Source of the DNA: Lytechinus pictus
Lineage: Eukaryota; Echinodermata; Echinoidea; Temnopleuroida; Toxopneustidae
NCBI RefSeq assembly: GCF_037042905.1
Contig: NC_087247.1
Coordinates: 77,918,420-77,982,419 of the forward strand
Length of the DNA stretch: 64,000 nucleotides
Direction of reading: 5' to 3'
This document shows, one piece after another, positions 11,301 through 23,300 of the stretch (position 1 is the first letter of the stretch; the number at the start of each line of letters is the position of its first letter). A program made the position numbers and the translations under genes. The notes below the pieces were generated by a model. That model did not search any database, was not told the DNA's origin, and was given only the letters and a program-made list of their open reading frames with translations.

Positions 11301-14300
11301 CCAAATCAATATTACGCGTAGTCAATGGAACTAAATCCGCCGAGGAACCAAATCTGCAAACATCATGCCGCGTCACACCCGGCGGATATGGTTCCGATTA
11401 AAAACGATATCGGCCATTTAGAACCATATCTGCCGGCGGATACGGTATCCGCCGGTGGAACCAAATCCGCCGCTACACCGGCCGGAAGGGGCGAATACCC
11501 CGATTAACCGCAAGTGGGCGGCATACAACATAACGCCATGGCGCAACCACTTTTTCTTCCTTCCTTCTTTTTCCATATAAGAATAAAACCCTAAGCAACA
11601 TAATCTAATTCAATACACATTTATTTAAAAAAAAAGGGGTGCAAAACAATCTAACCTGCTAAGTCATTATCCTAAACTATATAAGCACACTGGTTTATGG
11701 AAGTTGCAACTGACAGTAAGTAATATGTTAGTCAACAACAACTATGCTCGATAAAAGTTTTCAAAAGGGGAAGGCACCTAAGTACTTTGTGACAAATGTA
11801 ACTCATAATACATAGTAAATGATCTAGGCTAATAGAAGTAAGTCACCACTGAAATCAATTACACAGAAAACACTATATAACAAGGAAATAGTCATAAAAA
11901 AGTCATTAAACTACAAAATCTATCTGAAATCATGTGTATCCATATCAAACTCACAGCCTGACATGTAGCATCAGGGTCCAGATGTCGGATGGGCTGGTCC
12001 ACGGACAAGCTGTCTGCACCAAGTGATTGAGTTGGTGCAGATCTTTCGCTGTCAAAAGAGCAAGATGAGACAGTTGCGCGGACGCTGAGCGGCACCGGAG
12101 GCGATCTGTCTAACTTAGCGGAAACGAGTGCAACACAGTTTTTACTGTCTGCGCATGCGGTACGCTCGGGACCATAGGTATACGAGGGTCCATCACCGAG
12201 TATGATACAGTGTCTTGCAGGACGGATAGTGATATCGTGACGTGCAATGAACGGAATGCCAGCGTGTATTGTTACATATGAGGAGTCTATAACAAAGCCT
12301 TCAAAGAGAAAGACCTGGTATTCTCTTGTGAAAGTGAGTGATGTGGTCCCAACAATGTTACCAGGAAAGGACGGATTTTGTGTAACAGAACAAGATGTGT
12401 CTATAACACCTCCAAGCTTTCTGACAAGTGATTAGATTCATTGAAGAACCACTAACAAGGTATATTCGGACACACTTTGAGCCATGAAAAACATCAACAT
12501 GTGGAGACGTAGCCTTACTAGGTAACTCGGAGACTCTGGCCACTGGAGACTGTGGCGGAAGATCGCGAACCCTGTTGTGGACATCATCTGACTCTGATGA
12601 GCCACTCGCATCACTGCAGAAATCTTATCCTTGAATCTGTGGTGACCTGCTTAACTCATGTAGGTCCTCGAAGCAACCAAAAGTACCAGGCAGGGGTTCC
12701 AAAGAAACCCTAGCAGTCAAGTTTACACTTGAACCTAAAGGACTACCAAGATCGTAACAATCTTCAATAATGTCATCATCCGATAAGTCACTATCAGAGT
12801 CAAACTCAGAATACATGAGATCATGATCAAGACTATCATGATAAGTACTAGAGCTACGTGATTGGTCTGAACAGTAGCGTTTCGACATTGCCCGGCGAGC
12901 ACATGCAATCACTCTTTGTTCATGCTCCGGCAGAAACGGACAATCGCTATTGGAAATCAGAACGACTAGCTGAAAGGCATTAGGGGCAACACATATGGCT
13001 AATTCTATCATCACATTCATAGTCAGGTTTACTAGAGCCCAAAGTACTTGCTGCACTACTAGAAGTAAAAGATCCATGTGAACTAACACTAGTTATGGTA
13101 GCGTGCATAGCCCTTATTGTCTGGTGATTAAATTGGTATGGATCCCCGATTAGATTGTCACCAAAATCATCATACAAATCATCATCATTACCACCGATAT
13201 TTGACTCACTCTCGGTCACATATCCATTCATCTCATTTCCATTGATTTGAATTGAGTCAAACTCTACATCAAATTTATCAGGGCTGCAAGCTTTTGGTCT
13301 ACTTGAACTGACACGGTTAGATATGGTAGCATGCATGACCCTTACCTTCTGGGGATGAGGTTGGTATGGAGCCCCCATTAAACTACTATCATCAAAATCA
13401 TAATACAAATCCTCATAATAATATGAGGTAACAGCAAAACATATTTTCATACAATGATTTGCATCATTTATTTTGAAATATGAAGTTTTAACTTGTTGAA
13501 ATTTTTCTAAACATTTGTAGTTTCAAAAACCTATAGGCCTATATGGGGTGCAAATTTTTGCCAAACAGTCTGGCAAACTGACACTAAACATTGTGTGAAA
13601 AAGCACAGTTCAAGAGATCGATGCATACTGCGGACTGAAAATAGTATAAAAATTCACAAAACAAAATGATGAAAATTTAATCAAAATCTTATAATTATAA
13701 ATAGCATAGTTTTGGCGCATGTGCCAGGTCTATGTAATACATGAAATATCGAGACATTATTTCTCCTATTAATCCTCATCCCCACCGAGCCCTTTGTCAA
13801 AAGCTGTAGGATCCGTCCCTGAATAAAAATTCACTAACTGAGGGGACGAAAATCCCCCCCCCCCCATTTGCGATCGTCATTGCCAAAGCCGCGCATGCGT
13901 GCGCTGCCGAGGTTGTCTGTCCAAATCCCGGTCCAAATCAATATTACGCGTAGTCAATGGAACTAAATCCGCCGAGGAACCAAATCTGCAAACATCATGC
14001 CGCGTCACACCCGGCGGATATGGTTCCGATTAAAAACGATATCGGCCATTTAGAACCATATCTGCCGGCGGATACGGTATCCGCCGGTGGAACCAAATCC
14101 GCCGCTACACCGGCCGGAAGGGGCGAATACCCCGATTAACCGCAAGTGGGCGGCATACAACATAACGCCATGGCGCAACCACTTTTTCTTCCTTCCTTCT
14201 TTTTCCATATAAGAATAAAACCCTAAGCAACATAATCTAATTCAATACACATTTATTTAAAAAAAAAGGGGTGCAAAACAATCTAACCTGCTAAGTCATT

Positions 14301-17300
14301 ATCCTAAACTATATAAGCACACTGGTTTATGGAAGTTGCAACTGACAGTAAGTAATATGTTAGTCAACAACAACTATGCTCGATAAAAGTTTTCAAAAGG
14401 GGAAGGCACCTAAGTACTTTGTGACAAATGTAACTCATAATACATAGTAAATGATCTAGGCTAATAGAAGTAAGTCACCACTGAAATCAATTACACAGAA
14501 AACACTATATAACAAGGAAATAGTCATAAAAAAGTCATTAAACTACAAAATCTATCTGAAATCATGTGTATCCATATCAAACTCATAGCCTGTCTTATCT
14601 GTTCCCCTAAAAACCCAAAACAACTTTTAGCAACTTGATAATATAACAGTACATGGATAAAGAAACAAATGAGTTTGATTCATTTATGCATATAAAATAA
14701 AGTAAATAAAAAGTATGACAAAAGGGGGGCTCAACAAATCCAGTAATGTAGGGCACAGATGTATCAGAAAACAATGACTAACACTCCAATACCCATGTTC
14801 ATAGAAATATATTACAAAATACATTAAATACCATCACGTCCTGCAAAAAGTAATATAAATAACAACAAAGTGTAATAATAAAGTGTTTAATAAGGCTGAT
14901 CTGTTGCATGTAGGATTGTATACGCACTCATCTAGACCAACATGCACAACCACAAATGCATATTAACCCAAACAGCAAAAATAACAAGCATGATCCCAAT
15001 ATCACTCTCCTTGCTTTATTATGTAAATTACAAATTTAGGGACGCAATCTCCACATACATTAAAGTCAGACCATACACAACACTCATCAATCTATTAGTA
15101 AATCAACGCACAACCTGTAAAGAAAAAAATAAATGGCAAAAGTACAATTGTCCTTCACTAGCATCGTAAGCATACACAAACTTTAATGATGAAAAAGTAT
15201 AAAATTATTACATAATAAAACATCAACTAACAACAGGCAAAATAAGGTAAAGCAATTGATGTCCATCCAACGTCAACATCTGCAAATAAAAATGCCACGC
15301 CAGTAATGCAGTTTTTCATACTATCAACGTCGTCAAGGAAAGCAGTTAGGGCCAAAGGTGAAGGTAGGACTCACAAGCATAGAGGCATAAAGTTAATGTC
15401 CGGCGGGCGGCCCGAATGGAGTCCCAAGAATAAGCTAGTGAAGTGGCCCAGACGAAGCGTTGCAATAGGCGGCCTGTCGGAGATGGGTGACGCCAAGAAA
15501 TGTAAATGACGACAAGATGTACCAGGAGACTTGACAGAAAAGAAGTAAAAAACGTCCATAGTGGAGACAGCATCAAATCCACCGGGAGCACCTGGCGGGG
15601 GCCAGGAGGATCACTTGGGGAGATAGTACGCACTCTGTTTCGTCTACCGGGAGCACCTGGCGGGGGGCCAGTAGGATCCTCAACCTGCACTGTATGCGGG
15701 ACGTCATCAGGGCCACTGAGTAGGGAGTAAACTGTGGCCTCAACATCAGCTCTGAAATTCTCTTCGTCAACAATTAATCTGGTAGCTGGAGAATTCTCAT
15801 CAAGACATCGGCCAACATCAGACGAAGCAAGACGTACAAGTGGGTCAGACAGCTGGAGAGGGATGGACAACGCTCTACTGGCAGAATCTGGAGGGCGACC
15901 AGGAGGGTCCTCAACCTTGATGGTGTAGGGATGAGAGGAGGGTCCACCGATTTGGAGGGGAGTGGCAACGCTAACGACGTGGAGTTCAAGCGAGCTGTCT
16001 GCGAGCTGGTAAGTAGTGTCTATGGTGGGATGGCAACTGTCTGGTGAATGCTCGTTAGCAAGATGAGCAGCACTATTGCAGTAGGCATTGACGTCAATAA
16101 GAATGGTGCCGGATACATGTGGGTTAGAAGTAGAGGCTAGTCCCAGCTGCCTGGGCTGACATGTAGCATCAGGGTCCAGATGTCGGATGGGCTGGTCCAC
16201 GGACAAGCTGTCTGCACCAAGTGATTGAGTTGGTGCAGATCTTTCGCTGTCAAAAGAGCAAGATGAGACAGTTGCGCGGACGCTGAGCGGCACCGGAGGC
16301 GATCTGTCTAACTTAGCGGAAACGAGTGCAACACAGTTTTTACTGTCTGCGCATGCGGTACGCTCGGGACCATAGGTATACGAGGGTCCATCACCGAGTA
16401 TGATACAGTGTCTTGCAGGACGGATAGTGATATCGTGACGTGCAATGAACGGAATGCCAGCGTGTATTGTTACATATGAGGAGTCTATAACAAAGCCTTC
16501 AAAGAGAAAGACCTGGTATTCTCTTGTGAAAGTGAGTGATGTGCAGGGACCTGGGAAGCGGGGGTGCTGGGGGTGCTGAAGCACCTCCAGAAATTATCCT
16601 GGGGGTGCTGCGTGTATTATTTTCCATAGGCAGCACCCCCACGAAATCGGGTTCCCCCCTGTATTTTTTAAAATATGTTATAATGTACATAATTATCACA
16701 TCCGACAATCGCAAATCATTTACATAGTCTTTCACATATTCCAATAAGATCCCTCCTATATATCGCGACTCAATCAAGCTCCAGCGGGGCAGCACTCCAA
16801 AACAGATGTGGTCGAGGGCAATACGTGATAACCATACACACTCTTCGATTGCAGGGAAGGACATGGGGGTGGTTGGACTTGAAACTTCCAGGTTTAATGT
16901 CGAATCAAGTGAGCGCGCGCCCGACCGCCCGTGTATTGTATACAAAAATTACAAGTCAGATAATATAAATCAAATTTCAGTCTTTTTCGCCCTGCCCCAT
17001 GGGGCTGGGAAGCGGGGGTGCTGGGGGTGAAGCAACTCCAAAATTTTAGGGTGCTGCGTGTGTTATTTTCCATAGGCAGCGCACCTCCTGGAAATCTAGT
17101 GGTAGATATGATAAATGACAGAAATGTAATGAAAATGAACGTTTTGTAGAACCCCCCCCCCCCACTTCAGAATTTTCCGACACATTACTTGAAATAGTAT
17201 TTAAATTCACCCTCTTTCAGATCGGAATATCAAATATTTTCTGCTCGCGCTTCGCGCTCGCATTATTGATTTTTATAATTAAAAAAATGTATGTAGAATG

Positions 17301-20300
17301 CCCAGATACAAGGTCTAACTCCAAACACGCGCAGGCATGTTTATTCAGATACGCAGCTTAATTGGGGGGGGGGGGGTGGGGTTACTCTGGGCTGAAAATA
17401 TTTATATCAAATACATTTTATCAAAAATGAATAAATTTTATCAAAATCTGATAACCATTAGTTAAATTATTTAATTCTAAAGTTTAGCAATATTTTATGA
17501 AAATGGTGATATACATGTCGTCATGAATATTAATAGGTGGGCTGATGCTGTGACATTCCCAATATCCTGTTTCTTGTGGAATCAAAATTGTTTCATTTTT
17601 TTCATACCAGAGTGAATGATATGTCTCCCTTATAATGAAATAAGTTGCAGCAAAGAATATCTTATGGACTAAATCAGTTGTCAATTCAACTGTTTTGGTT
17701 CTTGAAAGAAAAATATTGAATAAACCTAATTTTATATAATAAAATACAAAAGAACAAGTGGGGATATGACATCACCAGTTTGCTCATTGAATATTAATGA
17801 AGACATGCCTAAAACTGTTTCACTGGAATCTTTAAAATGCAATAACTGTGATATTCCTTGTCTGATTTTGATCAAATCTTTATTCTTATGTTCGTCTGAG
17901 TTTTCTTTATCTGTTCAAACCATTTTACATTCAGTGTGGAGTTTCAGATCAGAATATCAAAAATTTTCTGCTCGCGCTTCGCGCTCACATTATTAATTCA
18001 AGAATATATCCAATTACCCATCATTTTCTTGATTTACAAAACATGAATAGAATGTCCCGTTTTCAGGTCTGAAATCTCAATTTTGTTTCCGCTCGCGCTT
18101 TGCGCTCGCATCAATTGTATAGTTATATACCTATCCTGTTCATGATAAGAAAAGTGCATTAGATGTCTCGTTTTTAGGTTTGAAATCTCATTTTTATTTC
18201 CGTTCGCGCTTCGCGCTCGCATCAATTGTATAGTTCATACTTATACTTGTTCATATTTACAAAACGTGCTTAGAATGTCCAGTATTTAGGTCGGAATGTC
18301 AAATTTTAAGCTCACGCTTCGCGCTCGCATTATTTGATTGTTGATAATATGTATCGTCTTCATGGGTAACTGCAAAACAGTCCTTATAACACGTCCTTTT
18401 CGATCAGGCCAGAGCGTATATAAAAAATATCTGCTCGCGCTGATCGCGCTCACAATTATTATTTGTTACATACACGCATCTTGGACCACAAACATTGCTC
18501 AAAATGTTCAATTTTCAGGACAAAATACATGAAATTTCCACAAAAAACAGCTTGCGCTTCGCGCTCAAATTATCTAATTATATATTTATCTTCTTTTATA
18601 AGAAGAAAGCTAAGAAGTGACTGTCATATATATGTATAATTATATATATATATATGTGTGTGTGTAATTATGGAAAACTCAATTGTGTCTGCCCCCCCCC
18701 CCCTAACCTTTGAGGAGAGATTTCAGCACCCCCACTGAAAAAATCGTTCCCAGGTCCCTGGTGATGTGGTCCCAACAATGTTACCAGGAAAGGACGGATT
18801 TTGTGTAACAGAACAAGATGTGTCTATAACACCTCCAAGCTTTCTGACAAGTGATTAGATTCATTGAAGAACCACTAACAAGGTATATTCGGACACACTT
18901 TGAGCCATGAAAAACATCAACATGTGGAGACGTAGCCTTACTAGGTAACTCGGAGACTCTGGCCACTGGAGACTGTGGCGGAAGATCGCGAACCCTGTTG
19001 TGGACATCATCTGACTCTGATGAGCCACTCGCATCACTGCAGAAATCTTATCCTTGAATCTGTGGTGACCTGCTTAACTCATGTAGGTCCTCGAAGCAAC
19101 CAAAAGTACCAGGCAGGGGTTCCAAAGAAACCCTAGCAGTCAAGTTTACACTTGAACCTAAAGGACTACCAAGATCGTAACAATCTTCAATAATGTCATC
19201 ATCCGATAAGTCACTATCAGAGTCAAACTCAGAATACATGAGATCATGATCAAGACTATCATGATAAGTACTAGAGCTACGTGATTGGTCTGAACAGTAG
19301 CGTTTCGACATTGCCCGGCGAGCACATGCAATCACTCTTTGTTCATGCTCCGGCAGAAACGGACAATCGCTATTGGAAATCAGAACGACTAGCTGAAAGG
19401 CATTAGGGGCAACACATATGGCTAATTCTATCATCACATTCATAGTCAGGTTTACTAGAGCCCAAAGTACTTGCTGCACTACTAGAAGTAAAAGATCCAT
19501 GTGAACTAACACTAGTTATGGTAGCGTGCATAGCCCTTATTGTCTGGTGATTAGATTGGTATGGATCCCCGATTAGATTGTCACCAAAATCATCATACAA
19601 ATCATCATCATTACCACCGATATTTGACTCACTCTCGGTCACATATCCATTCATCTCATTTCCATTGATTTGAATTGAGTCAAACTCTACATCAAATTTA
19701 TCAGGGCTGCAAGCTTTTGGTCTACTTGAACTGACACGGTTAGATATGGTAGCATGCATGACCCTTACCTTCTGGGGATGAGGTTGGTATGGAGCCCCCA
19801 TTAAACTACTATCATCAAAATCATAATACAAATCCTCATCATCAAGACTGACACTCAAATCACTTTCAGTCACATATTCATTTCTCTCATTTCCATTGAT
19901 TTGAATTGACTCTGTCTCTTGATTACAATAAGTAACATCAATATAAGAATGATCAAAATGTAACTGTTGATTAAAACGCCCTTTATCTTGGGCCTGCTGG
20001 AGACGGGGTTGTGACCTCCGCTTCGGAAAGGGACAGGGAAAAGCCATCGAAATGGGCTATAAATGGGACTACAGCAGTGCGAGCAAACGTTAGCCACCTA
20101 TCACGACAACGGCTTTGTCGACCGACTGGCTGCAAGAAAACGCATAAAGCCCATCGCAAAATAAATCAATGGTGAGTACGAAATTCCGCAGCTGCCACCA
20201 CGCCATTATTAAGAGACTACTAAAAGATGGACAACCAGTCACAATGGAGTAATGTTTAAGCATTTATTCAACATCCTCACGCAACGCAAGCTGCAGGTGT

Positions 20301-23300
20301 AGCGGCGGATTTGGTTCCACCGGCGGATACCGTATCCGCCGGCAGATATCGTTCTAAATGGCCGATATCGTTTTTAATCGGAACCATATCCGCCTGGTTT
20401 GACGCGGCTTGATGTTTGCAGATTTGGTTCCTCGGCGGATTTGGTTCTATTGATTATACGTGTAATATTGATTTGGACAGACAACCTCGGCAGCGCGCGC
20501 ATGCGCGGCTCGGCAATGTCGATCGCAATGCATGGGGGAGGGGGGGGGGGATTTTTGTCCGCCTTTAGTGAATTTTTATTCAGGGGCGGATCCATACAGT
20601 TTTTGACAAAGGGCTCGATGGGGGTGAGGATTAATAGGAGAAATAATGTCTCGATATGTATTACGTAGACCTAGCTGACACATACGCAAAACTATGCTAT
20701 TTATTATTATAAGATTTTGATAAAATTTTCATCATTTTGTTTTGTGAATTTTATACTATTTTCAGTCCGCAGTATGCATCGATCTCTTTAACTGTGCTTT
20801 TTCACACCATGTTTAGTGTCAGTTTGCCAGACTGTTTGGCGAAAATTTGCACCCCCATATAGGCCTATAGGTTTTTGAAACTACAAATTTTTAGAAAAAT
20901 TTCAATAAGTTAAAATTTTCATATTTCAAATAAATGATTCAAATAAGTGTATGAAAATATTGTTTTGCTGTTAACTCATATTATTGCTTGTAGAATGCTA
21001 ATTTTTGGTGAAAACATAATTTTTTTATTTCTAACAAACATAAAAAGGGAATGTCAGAACATGATTAATTTCTAATGAAGTTTATTGAAGGCCTATTTTT
21101 AAATTTTCATGTATTTTTTTAATTTTTTTTTTTATTCTTTTTTTTTTCAATGTTAAGGAATCTGAATTAATTTATTTGATTTGATTTGATTTGATTTATT
21201 GTTTTTTTCTGCATCCATGGAACATTCGTATAATACATTTTCCATAACATAATAAACATAATATTATGTTAGCATTTTTTGCATGAATCATAAATAAAGT
21301 GTACAAAAAAATTATTCCAGACAAAAATGATTAACTACCAAATTATTATATGATATTCACAATTTGCAGGAGAAGGATTGTCATCATACGCAGATTGCTT
21401 GAAGAAAAATGACAATCCCAAACTAAAACTAATTAAATTAATTTATGCATTTATAAAGCAGAATGGGCATATATATTTTTAAATACGAAACATCAATTCA
21501 TGCAATATTTTAAGTATGAAGATGAAGATGATAAAGGTGAGGGTGACGGTGATATGATGATGATGATGATGATTGAAGGGGACCGGAAGATCACCCTGAC
21601 AAAAGTTAGATACGCCACGTACGGTTTGGTGCTCTCTAATTTACCTCTCAGTCATCTAATTTTAAGATCAATATGGGATCTTTAGTGAAATATAATTTCT
21701 CCTTTATATCTTTTGTTTCTTTTACTTTACCCCCTCCTGGTTTTCATCTCTTTATTTTTTTTGCCTTTCTTTCTGTCCCTGCTCATTTCGCCCCTTTTGC
21801 CTCTTTTCCAGTTTCCTATATCGTTCTTGCACATTATGAATATATCTGGGGCGTATACGCGTGGGTAATATAGCACCAAAAAGGAGAAATAGAAAGAGGA
21901 AGGGGAGGGAGAGAAAAATAGAAAAAAATATACGAGAAAATGTGGAGGAAATAATAGTAATACATTGGAATTTCGTAATTCAAGAATTTAATTTGCAGTG
22001 ATCATTATTTATACAAATTTATACAAATACTGATTTTAATTATCGAAACTGCCATTGTTTGTCTTTATTTAATTCTCTGTATTGATCATAATTGATGCAT
22101 ATTGTGCCCAATTTATCCCAAAAATTGTGATAAGAAGGACTTTTTATACTGCAATAAATTAATAGGTATAAAATAAATTAGCAAATGCATGTTATTAGAC
22201 TACAAGCGTTATCATATCATGGGGTAAATTCTTTGTATACTAGTAGTGCAGTAGACATTGAAAGTTGAATGAAGACTAAATGTGGACTATTTAAAGACCC
22301 AGACCATGCAGACCCCAAAAGTTGACAAATCAGTCAAATCGAAAGCAATTAATTTAAACTAAAAGCAGGAATGCAAGTTTTATGCAGTCATCGCTTACAG
22401 CTGAATATTTTTGCTTAAGAATAACTCAAATTATCAGGTTTCGAAAATATACTTTCTTAATTGTAAATGCTTTCACCGGCCTCGCACCGAGACCGTGACG
22501 TCATGTAGTGTTAGAAGTGGTGTAATTCCCGTAGAGTTGTAACAAGAAAATGGGTTATTTTCCAATTTCAGATTACGCATTTTATTTCTTCACTTCTATC
22601 ACATAGAGATATCATAAATATCTTTTTCTGCAAGCTTTAATTGATGAAATCTATCGCTTTTTGACTAGTTTTCTCGTACCACGTGACGTATGTGAATGAA
22701 GGATATCGCGATAGCGCAAGAACGATATCTTCCGAAGAGAGTGGCTTTTCTTGGTACTGAATCCGCCGGAGTAGAACACGATCCGCCGGCGGATTTTGTG
22801 CCTAGAACAGTATCTGCCAGGCGCAGGATCCGGAAGGGGCGAATACCCCGATTAACTTCTACAGCAAACTGTAAAACCTAGGCCGCAAGTGGGCGGCATA
22901 CAACATGACGCCATGGCGAATGCTAAACATTAAATTGCCATAAATTATCAAACTATTCTTCATATGCTATAACAAGATAAATGTATGTTAGATGATTAAA
23001 GGATGGACTTTGAACTTCTAAGGTAATGTTTCCAGGAAGAATTACTGAAAACAAATCAAGAAAGCGTAGTAAGGAGAAGACTTAGAATATCATGGATAAT
23101 TTCATGCACAACAAGTGATTCTGAAGAGAATATTTTGCTTCAAATGATTATGACTAAGAATCGGAGCAGTCCCTAAAGCCATGATTGTAGAAAACGAAGA
23201 GAAATAGATGAGAAAAAAAAATTGAATGTTTATGATAACCATTGCACAATGGCCTTTGGAAATTTTACTAAGCATTTTGCTGTCGTGGCGTTCGTTTTAT

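Larger units (their letters stand above)
9273..22918. mobile_element. 13.6 kb composite transposon with >2 kb inverted arms
   Basis: Proposed ends CGCCATTATT (left) and its partner CGCCATGGCG (right, palindromic) are flanked by AAT on both sides (9270-9272 and 22919-22921). Layout: flank L (9273-9372), arm E (9373-11485), flank R (11486-11557), module A-tail, module B (11958-12345), module C (12338-13416), a second partial E + R + A-tail (13417-14592), a unique stretch X (14593-16155), B' (16156-16543), a hAT insertion, C' (18761-19839), D (19840-20204), L again (20205-20297), E in opposite orientation (20298-22826), and R (22827-22918). The right arm holds an extra ~400 bp (21172-21575) with GATTT and GAT microrepeats. 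Coding remnants are on the minus strand in B, C and D. The boundary call rests on a short TIR and a 3-bp duplication; the internal repeats are plain in the sequence. Confidence 0.6.

Noticed and set aside
10793..14592. LTR pair of a retrotransposon (direct repeats A and A')
   Set aside because: No TG...CA ends, primer-binding site or polypurine tract at the repeat edges, and one repeat edge lies inside arm E; a tandem duplication explains them better.
16544..16584. Met start for the 412-codon minus-strand frame
   Set aside because: The first 14 codons lie in the inserted hAT terminal repeat; the ancestral frame continued into module C.
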